The notes under the pieces are model-generated. The model was not told the DNA's origin, ran no database searches, and saw nothing but the letters and a program-made list of their open reading frames with translations. A stretch of 64,000 bases of DNA from Pseudomonas alcaligenes (GTDB lineage Bacteria > Pseudomonadota > Gammaproteobacteria > Pseudomonadales > Pseudomonadaceae), in contig NZ_LZEU01000001.1 of assembly GCF_014490745.1 (NCBI RefSeq), positions 1,635,501-1,699,500 of the forward strand. The letters are read 5' to 3'. Numbering within the stretch: the stretch's first letter is position 1; the number at the start of each line of letters is the position of its first letter. Positions 37,937 to 47,399 of the stretch are shown one piece after another. Both the position numbers and the translations under genes were made by a program.

Positions 37937-38803
37937 ATGAGCAACTGGCTGAGAGAAAAACTGATCCCCTCGATCATGCGTTCCGAGGTCAAGAAGAGTT
38001 CGGTACCCGAGGGGCTGTGGCACAAGTGCCCGTCCTGCGATGCCGTGCTCTATCGCCCCGAGCTGGAAAAGACCCTGGATGTCTGCCCCAAGTGCAATCA
38101 CCACATGCGCATCGATGCGCGCACTCGCCTCGACCTGTTCCTCGACCCGGACGGTCGCGAGGAGATCGGTGCCGAGCTGGAGCCGGTGGATCGCCTGAAA
38201 TTCCGTGACAGCAAGAAATACAAGGATCGCCTGGCCTCTGCGCAGAAGGAGACCGGCGAGAAAGATGCTCTGGTTGCCATCAGCGGTAGCCTGCAGGGCA
38301 TGCCGATCGTCACCTGCGCCTTCGAATTCAGCTTCATGGGCGGCTCGATGGGCGCCATCGTCGGCGAGCGTTTCGTCCAGGCCGCCAATGTCGCCCTGGC
38401 CAAGCGCTGCCCGCTGGTGTGTTTCGCTGCCTCCGGCGGTGCGCGCATGCAGGAAGCGCTGATCTCGCTGATGCAGATGGCCAAGACCAGCGCCGTACTG
38501 GCGCGCCTGCGCGAGGAGGGCATTCCCTTCGTTTCCGTGCTGACCGATCCGGTTTACGGCGGTGTTTCTGCCAGCCTGGCCATGCTCGGCGATGTAATTG
38601 TCGCCGAGCCGCGTGCGCTGATCGGCTTCGCCGGCCCGCGGGTGATCGAGCAGACCGTGCGCGAGAAACTGCCGGAAGGCTTCCAGCGCAGCGAGTTCCT
38701 GCTGGAGCACGGCGCCATCGACATGATCATCTCCCGCCAGGAGCTGCGCCCGCGTCTGGGTTCGCTGCTGGCTCAACTGCAGCATCTGCCGACTCCCGCC
38801 TAG
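37937..38803 (+). CDS. accD: Acetyl-CoA carboxylase carboxyltransferase subunit beta
   Basis: A 288-residue carboxyltransferase subunit that with AccA makes malonyl-CoA. The N-terminal zinc ribbon has Cys31, Cys34, Cys50 and Cys53. The crotonase-like part carries [12 protein letters not shown] (about 135) and A-S-G-G-A-R-M-Q-E (oxyanion region). ACGGAGAG precedes the ATG. folC begins eight bases after the stop, the usual accD-folC-dedD/SPOR-cvpA-purF string of gammaproteobacteria. Confidence 0.96.
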   Translation: MSNWLREKLIPSIMRSEVKKSSVPEGLWHKCPSCDAVLYRPELEKTLDVCPKCNHHMRIDARTRLDLFLDPDGREEIGAELEPVDRLKFRDSKKYKDRLASAQKETGEKDALVAISGSLQGMPIVTCAFEFSFMGGSMGAIVGERFVQAANVALAKRCPLVCFAASGGARMQEALISLMQMAKTSAVLARLREEGIPFVSVLTDPVYGGVSASLAMLGDVIVAEPRALIGFAGPRVIEQTVREKLPEGFQRSEFLLEHGAIDMIISRQELRPRLGSLLAQLQHLPTPA

Positions 38804-38811
38804 AGCTTCCT

Positions 38812-40113
38812 ATGCCCCCACGTGCCCTCGCCGACTGGCTGACCTACCTCGAACAACTGCATCCCAGCGCCATCGACATGGGGCTGGAGCGCAGCCGCGA
38901 AGTGGCTCGCCGGCTCGGCCTGGGGCGCCCGGCACCGCGGGTGATCACGGTGACCGGTACCAACGGCAAGGGCTCCACCTGCGCCTTCCTGGCCAGCTTG
39001 CTGGCCGAGCAGGGGCTCAAGGTCGGGGTCTACAGCTCGCCGCATCTGCTCCGTTACAACGAACGGGTACAGGTGGCCGGTTGCGAGGCTAGTGATGCCG
39101 AGCTGTGCGCCGCCTTCGAGGCGGTCGAGGCTGCGCGCGGCGAGATTTCCCTGACCTACTTCGAGATGGGCACCCTGGCGGCCTTCTGGCTGTTCGAGCG
39201 TGCCGGGCTCGATGCTGCCGTGCTGGAAGTCGGCCTGGGCGGGCGCCTGGATGCGGTCAACTTGATCGATGCCGACCTGGCTCTGGTCACCAGCATTGGT
39301 CTGGATCATGCCGACTGGCTGGGCGACAGCCGCGAGTCGGTGGCCTTCGAGAAGGCCGGGATCTTCCGCGCAGGCTGCCCGGCGCTATGCGGCGACATGG
39401 ATCCGCCACAGCCTCTGCTGGCGCGGGTGGCCGAGCTGGACTGCCCGCTGTTCCTGCGTGGCCGCGATTACAACCTGCGGGTCGGCAAGCAGGGCTGGAA
39501 CTGGCATGGACTGGATGCGGCCGGCCTGGTACTGCAGCTCGAAGGGCTGCCGCTGCTCGACCTGCCGATGGAAAACGCTGCCCTGGCCCTGCAGGCCTAT
39601 GCCGTGCTGGGCCTGCCCTGGCAGCCGGAACGCCTGGCCGCGGCCCTGCAGCGTACCCGGGTGACTGGGCGTCTCGATCGCCGTGAGCTGCTCTGGCGCG
39701 GCAAGCCACTGGCGCTGTTGCTCGATGTCGGGCACAACCCCCATGCTGCCGAATACCTGGCCACCCGCCTGGCCAGCCGCGCCCCGCAGGGGCCGCGCCT
39801 GGCGGTATTCGGTCTGCTGGCGGACAAGGATCTGGCTGGTGTGACGCACCCGCTGCTCACCGAGGTGCGCAGCTGGGCGGTGGCGCCATTGCCCAGTCCG
39901 CGGAGCCGCAGCGTCGGAGAGTTGGAGGCGACCCTGCGCAATCAGGGTGCCAATGTGCGGGCATGTGGCAGTGTTGCCGATGCATTGCTGGTACAGTGTG
40001 AGCAGGCGGCGGCCGGAGACGAGATCCTCGTGTTCGGCTCCTTTTATTGTGTGGCCGAGGCTCTGGAGTGGCTTGGGCAGCAGGCGGAGGCAGGAAATGG
40101 CGGTGCTGGATAA
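38812..40113 (+). CDS. folC: Bifunctional dihydrofolate/folylpolyglutamate synthase
   Basis: A 433-residue Mur-ligase-fold enzyme that adds glutamate to dihydropteroate and to reduced folates. The P-loop V-T-G-T-N-G-K-G-S-T lies at about 46-55, V-Y-S-S-P-H-L-L-R-Y-N-E-R near 77, and D-V-G-H-N-P-H-A (about 305) begins the C-terminal domain. ATG 38812 follows the accD stop; the very long frame upstream is the shadow of accD. The last 17 bases overlap the SPOR gene. Confidence 0.95.
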   Translation: MPPRALADWLTYLEQLHPSAIDMGLERSREVARRLGLGRPAPRVITVTGTNGKGSTCAFLASLLAEQGLKVGVYSSPHLLRYNERVQVAGCEASDAELCAAFEAVEAARGEISLTYFEMGTLAAFWLFERAGLDAAVLEVGLGGRLDAVNLIDADLALVTSIGLDHADWLGDSRESVAFEKAGIFRAGCPALCGDMDPPQPLLARVAELDCPLFLRGRDYNLRVGKQGWNWHGLDAAGLVLQLEGLPLLDLPMENAALALQAYAVLGLPWQPERLAAALQRTRVTGRLDRRELLWRGKPLALLLDVGHNPHAAEYLATRLASRAPQGPRLAVFGLLADKDLAGVTHPLLTEVRSWAVAPLPSPRSRSVGELEATLRNQGANVRACGSVADALLVQCEQAAAGDEILVFGSFYCVAEALEWLGQQAEAGNGGAG

Positions 40114-40693
40114 AGGGCTCAAGCAGCGGATAGTCGGCGCACTGGTTCTGGTGGCGCTGGCAGTGATCTTCCTGCCCATGCTGTTTTCCCGCGAGGACGA
40201 GCTGCGCCAGGTCGAGGTCGATGCCCCGGCGATGCCGGAAAAACCGGTGTTGCCGGAGGTGGCCCTGGAGCCGGTGACGGTGCCTGAGCCGGTTGCCGAG
40301 GAGGAAGTGCCGCCGGTCGAGCCGGTGCCGCAGACACCGAGCGAACCGATTGCCGCCGCGCCAACGCCGGTTGCCCCGGCCGTGCCGCCGGCCCAGGCGC
40401 AAGCCGCGGCGAGCGAGCCGCCGGCTGCCAGCAGCGGCCTGGATGCCAGCAGCCTGCCGGTAAGCTGGTCGGTGCAGCTGGCCAGTCTGTCCAGCCGCAG
40501 CGGCGCGGAGAAACTGCAGCAGACCCTGCGCAGCAAGGGCTACAACGCCTATGTGCGCTCCTTCGAGGGCATGAACCGGGTGTTCGTCGGGCCGGTGATC
40601 GAGCGTGCCGAGGCGGATCGCCTGCGTGACGTGCTCAACCGCCAGCACAAGCTCAACGGCTTCGTGGTGCGCTTCCAGCCCGAGAAGGGCTGA
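40097..40693 (+). CDS. SPOR-domain protein (DedD-like)
   Basis: A 198-residue envelope protein. A short cytoplasmic start (M-A-V-L-D-K-G-L-K-Q-R) and one membrane helix (about 12-28) precede a Pro/Val/Glu-rich periplasmic linker (about 35-115) and a C-terminal SPOR domain (about 122-198: W-S-V-Q-L-A-S-L-S-S...R-V-F-V-G-P). SPOR domains bind denuded glycan at the division septum, so a cell-division role like DedD is likely. GGAGGCAGGAA precedes the ATG, within folC. Confidence 0.92.
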   Translation: MAVLDKGLKQRIVGALVLVALAVIFLPMLFSREDELRQVEVDAPAMPEKPVLPEVALEPVTVPEPVAEEEVPPVEPVPQTPSEPIAAAPTPVAPAVPPAQAQAAASEPPAASSGLDASSLPVSWSVQLASLSSRSGAEKLQQTLRSKGYNAYVRSFEGMNRVFVGPVIERAEADRLRDVLNRQHKLNGFVVRFQPEKG

Positions 40694-40699
40694 GGCTAT

Positions 40700-40720
40700 C
40701 GGGCCGATATGTTCGGCCCG
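40700..40720 (+). terminator. Hairpin between the SPOR gene and cvpA
   Basis: Eight-base perfect stem CGGGCCGA / TCGGCCCG with a five-base loop, without a T tract. Probably a weak attenuator or processing stem in the folC-purF string. Confidence 0.45.
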
Positions 40721-40781
40721 GCTTACCCGGCGCCGACTGCTCTGGTAAAATCCGCCGCCTTTCCCGTCTGTAGGCAGCATC

Positions 40782-41345
40782 GTGGCATTTACGTGGGTCG
40801 ATTGGGCGATTGTCGCCGCCATCGCCATTTCCAGCTTGATCAGCCTGAAGCGCGGCTTCATCAAGGAAGCCTTGTCGCTGCTCACCTGGATCGTTGCCGG
40901 TGTAGTCGCCTGGATGTTCGGCGGCGCCCTGTCGCAGCACCTCACCGAATTCATTGAAACGCCGTCGATGCGGGTCATCGCGGCGTGCGCCATATTGTTC
41001 GTGGTCACTCTGGTGGTCGGCGCGCTGGTCAACTTCCTGATCGGCGAGCTGGTACGGGTCACCGGTCTTTCCGGTACCGATCGTTTTCTCGGCATGGTCT
41101 TCGGTGCGGCGCGTGGCGCCCTGCTGGTGGTGGTGCTGGTGGGCCTGGTCAGTCTGGCGCCGGTGCAGCAGGATCAATGGTGGCAGCAGTCGGCTCTGGT
41201 GCCACATTTCCTGATGGTGGCCGACTGGTCGAAGAACCTGATTCTCAGCTTGTCCAGTCAGTGGTTGGCCAGTGGCATCAGCGCGCCGGTCGAGCTGCCG
41301 TTCAAAGAGGCCCTGGTGCAGCCTAAACTGCCCGAGAGCCTGTAG
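40782..41345 (+). CDS. cvpA: CvpA family membrane protein
   Basis: A 187-residue inner-membrane protein with four predicted helices (about 5-22, 28-48, 63-85, 100-122) and a hydrophilic C-terminus. The early motif L-K-R-G-F-I-K-E-A-L-S-L is typical of CvpA/colicin V production proteins, needed in E. coli for colicin V export and in others for bile-salt or envelope tolerance. The start codon is GTG. It immediately precedes purF, the standard arrangement, and may share its promoter. Confidence 0.92.
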   Translation: MAFTWVDWAIVAAIAISSLISLKRGFIKEALSLLTWIVAGVVAWMFGGALSQHLTEFIETPSMRVIAACAILFVVTLVVGALVNFLIGELVRVTGLSGTDRFLGMVFGAARGALLVVVLVGLVSLAPVQQDQWWQQSALVPHFLMVADWSKNLILSLSSQWLASGISAPVELPFKEALVQPKLPESL

Positions 41346-41381
41346 TTTTAAGCCTGATTCACAACGTAGGGGTTGCGTCAC

Positions 41382-42887
41382 ATGTGTGGCATCGTCGGTA
41401 TTGTCGGTAAGTCGAACGTCAACCAGTCTCTGTATGACGCGCTCACCGTGCTTCAGCATCGCGGCCAGGACGCTGCCGGCATCGTTACCAGCCATGATGG
41501 CCGCCTGTTCCTGCGCAAGGACAACGGCCTGGTGCGTGACGTGTTCCAGCAGCGTCACATGCAGCGCCTGGTCGGCCAGGTCGGTATCGGCCATGTGCGT
41601 TACCCGACCGCGGGCAGCTCCAGCTCCGCCGAGGCGCAGCCGTTCTACGTCAACTCGCCGTACGGCATCACCCTGGCGCACAACGGCAACCTGACCAACG
41701 TCGAGCAGCTGTCGCGCGAGATCTACGAGTCCGACCTGCGCCACGTCAACACCAACTCCGACTCGGAAGTGCTACTCAACGTGTTCGCCCATGAGCTGGC
41801 GGTACGCGGCAAGCTGCAGCCGACCGAAGAAGACGTGTTCGCTGCCGTCGCTGGTGTGCACGAGCGCTGCCGCGGCGGCTACGCGGTGGTGGCGATGATC
41901 ACCGGCTACGGCGTGGTTGGCTTCCGCGACCCCCATGCGATCCGCCCGATCGTGTTCGGCCAGCGCCACACCGACGAAGGCGTGGAGTACATGATCGCTT
42001 CCGAGAGCGTCGCTCTCGACGTGCTCGGTTTCACCCTGATCCGCGACCTGGCGCCGGGCGAAGCGGTGTACATCACCGAAGACGGCCGCCTGTACACCCG
42101 TCAGTGCGCGAAGAACCCGCAGTACTCGCCGTGCATCTTCGAGCACGTCTACCTGGCCCGCCCGGATTCGCTGATGGATGGCATCTCGGTGTACAAGGCG
42201 CGCCTGCGTATGGGCGAGAAGCTGGCCGAGAAGATCCTGCGCGAGCGCCCACAGCACGACATCGACGTGGTCATCCCGATTCCGGACACCAGCCGTACCT
42301 CGGCGCTGGAGCTGGCCAATCACCTGGGTGTGAAGTTCCGCGAAGGCTTCGTCAAGAACCGCTACATCGGCCGTACCTTCATCATGCCCGGCCAGGCCGC
42401 GCGCAAGAAATCGGTACGCCAGAAGCTCAATGCCATCGAGCTGGAGTTCCGCGGCAAGAACGTGATGCTGGTGGACGACTCCATCGTGCGTGGCACCACC
42501 TGCAAGCAGATCATCCAGATGGCCCGCGAAGCCGGGGCGAAGAACGTGTACTTCTGCTCGGCGGCCCCCGCCGTGCGCTACCCGAACGTCTACGGCATCG
42601 ACATGCCCAGCCCCCACGAGCTGATCGCCCACGGCCGCAGCACCGAGGAAGTGGCCGAGCTGATCGGCGCCGACTGGCTGGTGTACCAGGATCTGCCGGA
42701 TCTGATCGATGCGGTGGGCGGTGGCAAGGTCAAGATCGAGCACTTCGACTGCGCCGTGTTCGACGGCCAGTACGTCACCGGTGACGTCAACGAGGCCTAC
42801 CTGAACAAGATCGAGCAGGCCCGTAACGACTCGGCCAAGGTGAAGAGCCAGGTCGCCAGCGCGATCATCGACCTGCACAACGATTGA
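41382..42887 (+). CDS. purF: Amidophosphoribosyltransferase
   Basis: A 501-residue first enzyme of purine synthesis. It begins M-C-G-I-V-G-I, so after Met removal Cys1 is the glutaminase nucleophile. The PRPP-binding motif is [13 protein letters not shown] (about 362-374). ATG 41382 is fixed by the catalytic Cys; a TTG nine bases upstream must be wrong. TAGGGG lies about ten bases before the ATG. It is followed ten bases later by metZ, as in P. aeruginosa. Confidence 0.97.
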   Translation: MCGIVGIVGKSNVNQSLYDALTVLQHRGQDAAGIVTSHDGRLFLRKDNGLVRDVFQQRHMQRLVGQVGIGHVRYPTAGSSSSAEAQPFYVNSPYGITLAHNGNLTNVEQLSREIYESDLRHVNTNSDSEVLLNVFAHELAVRGKLQPTEEDVFAAVAGVHERCRGGYAVVAMITGYGVVGFRDPHAIRPIVFGQRHTDEGVEYMIASESVALDVLGFTLIRDLAPGEAVYITEDGRLYTRQCAKNPQYSPCIFEHVYLARPDSLMDGISVYKARLRMGEKLAEKILRERPQHDIDVVIPIPDTSRTSALELANHLGVKFREGFVKNRYIGRTFIMPGQAARKKSVRQKLNAIELEFRGKNVMLVDDSIVRGTTCKQIIQMAREAGAKNVYFCSAAPAVRYPNVYGIDMPSPHELIAHGRSTEEVAELIGADWLVYQDLPDLIDAVGGGKVKIEHFDCAVFDGQYVTGDVNEAYLNKIEQARNDSAKVKSQVASAIIDLHND

Positions 42888-42897
42888 GGATCGAGTC

Positions 42898-44109
42898 ATG
42901 ACTCAGGACTGGGACGCAGGCCGTCTGGACAGCGACCTCGAAGGCGCCGCCTTCGACACCCTGGCGGTGCGCGCCGGGCAGCACCGAACGCCGGAAGGCG
43001 AGCACGGCGAGGCGATGTTCCTCACCTCCAGCTACGTGTTCCGTAGCGCCGCCGACGCCGCTGCGCGCTTTGCCGGCGAGGTGCCGGGCAACGTCTATTC
43101 GCGCTACACCAACCCCACCGTGCGGGCCTTCGAGGAGCGCATCGCCGCGCTGGAAGGCGCCGAGCAGGCGGTAGCGACGGCCTCCGGCATGGCTGCCATT
43201 CTGGCTATCGTCATGGGCCTGTGCAGCGCCGGTGACCATGTGCTGGTATCGCGCAGCGTGTTCGGCTCGACCATCAGCCTGTTCGAGAAGTACCTCAAGC
43301 GCTTCGGCATCGAGGTGGACTACCCGCCGCTGGCTGATCTGAATGCCTGGCAGGCGGCGTTCAAGCCGAATACCAAGCTGCTGTTTGTCGAGTCGCCGTC
43401 CAATCCGCTGGCCGAGCTGGTGGATATCGGTGCCCTGGCCGAGATCGCCCACGCCCGCGGTGCGCTGCTGGTGGTGGACAACTGCTTCTGCACGCCGGCA
43501 CTGCAGCAGCCGCTCAAGCTGGGCGCCGACATCGTCATGCACTCGGCCACCAAGTACATCGATGGCCAGGGCCGTGCCCTGGGCGGGGTGATTGCCGGGC
43601 GCAAGGCGCAGATGGAGGCGATGGTCGGCTTCCTGCGTACCGCCGGGCCGACCCTCAGCCCGTTCAATGCCTGGATGTTCCTCAAGGGCCTGGAAACCCT
43701 GCGCGTGCGCATGCAGGCGCATTGCGCCAGCGCCCTGCAACTGGCCGAGTGGCTGGAAACCCAGCCGGGCATCGACAAGGTCTACTACTCCGGCCTGCCG
43801 AGCCACCCGCAGCACGAGTTGGCCAAGCGCCAGCAGAGCGGTTTCGGTGCGGTGGTCAGCTTCGAGGTCAAGGGCGGCAAGGAAGCGGCCTGGCGTTTCA
43901 TCGACGCCACCCGGGTGATCTCGATCACCACCAACCTGGGTGACACCAAGACCACCATCGCCCACCCGGCGACCACCTCCCACGGCCGCCTGTCGCCGCA
44001 GGAACGGGCCAATGCCGGTATCCGCGACAACCTGATCCGGGTTGCGGTGGGGCTGGAAGATCTGGCCGATCTCAAGGCCGATCTGGCGCGCGGCCTGGCG
44101 GCTCTCTGA
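42898..44109 (+). CDS. metZ: O-succinylhomoserine sulfhydrylase
   Basis: A 403-residue Cys/Met-metabolism PLP enzyme that makes homocysteine from O-succinylhomoserine and sulfide. The PLP lysine is in H-S-A-T-K-Y-I-D-G-Q-G-R (about 219). Y-S-R-Y-T-N-P-T-V, A-S-G-M-A-A-I and V-E-S-P-S-N-P are family blocks. The late stretch S-I-T-T-N-L-G-D-T-K-T-T-I-A-H-P-A-T-T-S-H is shared by MetZ. GAGGATCGAGTC precedes the ATG. Confidence 0.94.
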   Translation: MTQDWDAGRLDSDLEGAAFDTLAVRAGQHRTPEGEHGEAMFLTSSYVFRSAADAAARFAGEVPGNVYSRYTNPTVRAFEERIAALEGAEQAVATASGMAAILAIVMGLCSAGDHVLVSRSVFGSTISLFEKYLKRFGIEVDYPPLADLNAWQAAFKPNTKLLFVESPSNPLAELVDIGALAEIAHARGALLVVDNCFCTPALQQPLKLGADIVMHSATKYIDGQGRALGGVIAGRKAQMEAMVGFLRTAGPTLSPFNAWMFLKGLETLRVRMQAHCASALQLAEWLETQPGIDKVYYSGLPSHPQHELAKRQQSGFGAVVSFEVKGGKEAAWRFIDATRVISITTNLGDTKTTIAHPATTSHGRLSPQERANAGIRDNLIRVAVGLEDLADLKADLARGLAAL

Positions 44110-44200
44110 GCTGACTGATTCCCGGCGGGCAAGCCGCCGGGGGTGGCCAGACCCGGGTGGTCTAGTCTTGGGGGAATTCCCTCAAGGCCCGGAGCACCCC

Positions 44201-44449
44201 ATGAGTCTGATTCTTTTCCTGATCATCGGCGCCATTGCCGGCTGGATAGCCGGCAAGCTGCTGCGTGGCGGTGGCTTCGGCCTGATCGGCAACCTGGTGG
44301 TGGGCATAGTCGGCGCCGTGATCGGCGGCCACCTGTTCAGCTACCTGGGCGTTTCCGCCGGTGGCGGGCTGATCGGCTCGCTGGTCACCGCGGTGATCGG
44401 TGCCCTGGTGCTGCTGTTCATCGTCGGCCTGCTGAAGAAGGCCAGCTAG
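44201..44449 (+). CDS. GlsB/YeaQ/YmgE family small membrane protein
   Basis: An 82-residue, glycine-rich protein with three membrane segments (about 3-21, 27-48, 57-78). It carries the family pattern L-I-I-G-A-I-A-G-W-I-A-G-K-L and G-L-I-G-N-L-V-V-G-I-V-G-A-V-I-G-G. Members are stress-associated inner-membrane proteins of unclear biochemistry, named after a 'transglycosylase-associated' label. CGGAG lies six to seven bases before ATG 44201; the longer frame to 44042 runs back into metZ and is not used. It converges on xcpQ. Confidence 0.88.
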   Translation: MSLILFLIIGAIAGWIAGKLLRGGGFGLIGNLVVGIVGAVIGGHLFSYLGVSAGGGLIGSLVTAVIGALVLLFIVGLLKKAS

Positions 44450-44474
44450 CCCCAGCCTGGCGCGGCTGCCGGCC

Positions 44475-46436
44475 TCAGTTGGCCGGGCGCAGGTCGATGG
44501 CGCCGTTGCGGCCGTCGAACAGGCGCTGCGCGTTGGGCGGCAGCAGGGCGTCCTGGGTGCCGTCGCCGAGCACGCGTATATCGCTGTATTTCTTGCCGGA
44601 AAGCGCCGCCATGCCGGCGTTGTCGCGCACGATGGTGGGCTTGAGGAAGACCATCAGGTTGCGTTTGACGTGGCTGTCCTTGGTCGAGCGGAACAGCCGG
44701 CCGATCAGCGGAATGTCGCCCAGCAGCGGCACCTTGGAGTCGGTGCTGGTGACATCGTCCTGGATCAGCCCGCCGAGCACGATGACCTGGCTGTCGTCGG
44801 CGAGGATGGTGCTCTTGATCGAGCGCTTGTTGGTGACCAGATCCACGGCCTGGGAGTTGAGGCTGGTGCTCGGGGCGATCGAGGAAATCTCCTGCTCCAC
44901 CTCCAGGCGCAGGGTGGCGCCGTCGTTGATGTGCGGGGTGACCTTGAGGGTCACGCCGATATCCTTGCGCTCGATGGTGGTGAAGGGGTTGCTCGAGCCG
45001 GCCGCATCGGTGGTGTAGGAGCCGGTCTGGAACGGCACGTTCTGGCCCACCAGGATCTCCGCCTTCTGGTTGTCCAGGGTCAGCAGGCTCGGGGTGGACA
45101 GCAGGTTGCTCTTGCTGTTGGCCGACAGGGCGGTAATCAGCACGCCGAAGTCGTCGGTGCCCAGGCCGATGATGGCGCCGTCGGGCAGGGTGGTGCCCTC
45201 GGGGATCTCGCCCTTCTGGATGGCCTGCAGCACGGTGCCGACCGACAGCCCGGTGTTGCTGAAGTTGACCCCGCCGAGGCCGCCGGTGCCGCCGCGGGCA
45301 TCCACCGCCCACTGCACGCCGAGGGCATCGCTGATATCGCCGGAAATTTCGACGATGGCCGCCTCGACCATCACCTGGGCGCGCGGCACGTCGAGGTTGC
45401 GCACTATTTCTTCGAGGGTGGCCACGGTGTCCGGCTCGGCCAGCAGCACCAGGGCGTTGAGGCTCTCGTCGGCGCGGATCAGGATGTCCTGGGGCTTGCT
45501 GCTGGTGCTTTCGCCGCTTTCCGGCGCTTTCAGGCCCTCGGAGATGTCGCCGAGGGTCTCGGCCATGCTCTTGGCATCGCTGTAGCGCAGGCGGATCACC
45601 CGGGCGTTGGCCGAGCGGCTGCTGGGGATGTCCAGCGAGCGGGCCAGTTGCGCCAGGCGCTGGCGGGCGGCCGGCGGGCCGAGAATGATCAGGCGGTTGG
45701 TGCGGGCGTCGGCGATTACCCGGGTGCCGGCACCGTCACGCTTCTCGCTGCGCATGATCGAGTTGTTCAGCGCCTCGGCGGCGTCCATCACCCAGGCGTA
45801 CTGCAGGTTGATCACGTTGTAGTCGCTGCCGCCCTGGGCATCGAGTTGGTCGATCAGTTCGCGGATGCGCTCGATGTTGGCGCGGCGGTCGCTGATGATC
45901 AGCGCGTTGGAGCTGCTCACCGCAGCCAGGTGGCCATTTTGCGGCACCAGCGGGCGGATCAGCGGAATCAGCTCGTTGACCGGAGTGTGCTGCACCTGCA
46001 GCAGTTCGGTCTGGATGTCGTCGGGGGCCGGCTTGCCGTCGTTGGCGCCGGTGCGGGCCTCGGTGACCGGCACGATGCGCGCCTGGTCGCCCTGGGTCAT
46101 TACGCTGAAACCGTGGGTGCTCATCACCGAGAGGAACAGCTGGTAGACCTCGTCCAGCCCCAGCGGGGTCTTGGAGATCACGCTGACCTGGCCTTTCACC
46201 CGCGGGTCGACAACGAAGGTCTCGCCGGAAATCTCCGCCACCTGGTCGATGAACTCGCGGATGTCCGCATCCTTCATGTTGATCGTCCAGCGGTCGCCCT
46301 GCTGGTTGACCTGCAGCGGTTGCTCGGCGGCCTGCGCCAGTGGCAGCGGGCTACCGAGACAGCCGGCGGCCAGGCACAGGGCGAGGAACAGGGGGCGGTG
46401 CAGCAGCTTCTGCGGCAGGGGCTTGGTAGGCTTCAT
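44475..46436 (-). CDS. xcpQ: Type II secretion secretin GspD/XcpQ
   Basis: A 653-residue outer-membrane channel of the Xcp system. The signal peptide ends near L-A-Q-A-A (about 36). The N0 domain (W-T-I-N-M-K-D-A-D-I-R-E-F-I) and N1-N3 modules occupy about 45-320, and the secretin barrel domain follows, with V-P-L-L-G-D-I-P-L-I-G-R-L-F-R-S-T near 575-590. A short S-domain tail ends the protein. Length and order match P. aeruginosa XcpQ. It overlaps xcpP by four bases. A Cys in the signal region (L-A-A-G-C) is not a convincing lipobox. No pilotin gene is present nearby. Confidence 0.95.
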   Translation of the reverse strand: MKPTKPLPQKLLHRPLFLALCLAAGCLGSPLPLAQAAEQPLQVNQQGDRWTINMKDADIREFIDQVAEISGETFVVDPRVKGQVSVISKTPLGLDEVYQLFLSVMSTHGFSVMTQGDQARIVPVTEARTGANDGKPAPDDIQTELLQVQHTPVNELIPLIRPLVPQNGHLAAVSSSNALIISDRRANIERIRELIDQLDAQGGSDYNVINLQYAWVMDAAEALNNSIMRSEKRDGAGTRVIADARTNRLIILGPPAARQRLAQLARSLDIPSSRSANARVIRLRYSDAKSMAETLGDISEGLKAPESGESTSSKPQDILIRADESLNALVLLAEPDTVATLEEIVRNLDVPRAQVMVEAAIVEISGDISDALGVQWAVDARGGTGGLGGVNFSNTGLSVGTVLQAIQKGEIPEGTTLPDGAIIGLGTDDFGVLITALSANSKSNLLSTPSLLTLDNQKAEILVGQNVPFQTGSYTTDAAGSSNPFTTIERKDIGVTLKVTPHINDGATLRLEVEQEISSIAPSTSLNSQAVDLVTNKRSIKSTILADDSQVIVLGGLIQDDVTSTDSKVPLLGDIPLIGRLFRSTKDSHVKRNLMVFLKPTIVRDNAGMAALSGKKYSDIRVLGDGTQDALLPPNAQRLFDGRNGAIDLRPAN

Positions 46437-47086
46437 TGGCTGACTTCGGCTTCCGGCATGGCGGTCTGCGGCGGTTCGCTACCGTCACTTTCCATGTGTT
46501 GTTGAAGGGTTTGCATGCGTTGCTGCAGGGCCTGGACATCTTCGCTCTGCAGCATCTCGATCTGTTCGGCGGTCGGCGCCATCGGCTCGTAGCTGGCGGA
46601 GGAGGGCTGCACGGCCGTCTGCCGCGCCTTGGGGAAGCCCAGGCTTTCCTCGCGGCCGTTGCGCTCGAGCAGCACGTGATCCTGCAGCACGGCGCGCAGG
46701 CGCGTGCTGCTGTTGATCTGGGCGCCGACCAGCAGGCGCCGGGGCGGGTTGCCGGCGACCTGGATGATGGCGGCGGAGCGCTGCTCGTCCGGGTTGACGA
46801 AGCTGCCCAACAGGGTCAGCTGCTGGTTGGTCGGTGGGGCGGGCTGGTCGCCGCGGGCGCGGGCGGGCGTACCGAACAGGCCCTGCAGCTGCTGCAGGGA
46901 CAGGTTTTGCTGGGGCGCTTGCTGGGTTGGCGCGGGGGCGCTCGACTGGTTGTCACGCAGCAGACGCAGGTGGGCGAGGGTTTGCCGGGTCAGACTGTGG
47001 GTGATGACCAGGATCGCCAGGATGCACAGGCCGGTGACGCCATGACGGCGCAGCCAGTCGGCGAGGCGGGTGCTTGTCGCGCTCAC
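46433..47086 (-). CDS. xcpP: Type II secretion inner-membrane protein GspC/XcpP
   Basis: A 217-residue bitopic protein. A cytoplasmic start is followed by one helix (about 17-34), then an HR domain containing L-T-L-L-G-S-F-V-N-P-D-E-Q-R-S-A-A-I-I (about 90-108), which contacts the secretin N0 domain. The tail has a Gln/Met-rich coiled-coil pattern (about 165-200), as in XcpP, rather than a PDZ domain. It leads the xcpPQ operon. GGGGGAA precedes the ATG. Upstream lies the 313-bp region shared with the MalT-like regulator. Confidence 0.92.
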   Translation of the reverse strand: MSATSTRLADWLRRHGVTGLCILAILVITHSLTRQTLAHLRLLRDNQSSAPAPTQQAPQQNLSLQQLQGLFGTPARARGDQPAPPTNQQLTLLGSFVNPDEQRSAAIIQVAGNPPRRLLVGAQINSSTRLRAVLQDHVLLERNGREESLGFPKARQTAVQPSSASYEPMAPTAEQIEMLQSEDVQALQQRMQTLQQHMESDGSEPPQTAMPEAEVSQ

Positions 47087-47399
47087 TGCATTGTTCCCCC
47101 ACTGTCTTTCTTATTATCTGCCGCGTACGTCCGCGAACGGCCGTACTGACCGGGCCCGTCGTGCGCGGGCGCCGCCAACCATACCGCAAGTATCCCTTCC
47201 ATGGCTCGCCTGCTTGAGTATCTGCGCAGTAGTGCACTGTTGTGGGCGTGTCCAGCACGCCCCGCGGGGCAGCCGACCGATTGCCGGCGTGGCTGCCGGA
47301 AGCGTGACCCGTTTCGACTTTTCCCTGAGCCAAGCCGCTATCATCGGCCGCCAGATGCTTTCCGTACAACAATAAAAACAAGCCTGACGGAGCGCTGCC
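47087..47399. other. 313-bp divergent intergenic region between xcpP and the MalT-like gene
   Basis: No coding frame with a ribosome site is visible. The left half is rich in GC palindromes around 47130-47175, the right half contains GCCCCGCGGGGC-type symmetry near 47254-47271, and an AATAAAAACAAG stretch precedes the regulator start. It must hold the xcpPQ promoter and that of the regulator; I could not assign -10/-35 boxes or a quorum-sensing box with confidence. Confidence 0.6.

Noticed and set aside
46320..46436. Lipoprotein signal in XcpQ (L-A-A-G-C)
   Set aside because: Ala at -3 makes a poor lipobox, and a normal signal-peptidase I site (A-Q-A-A) follows at the expected place.
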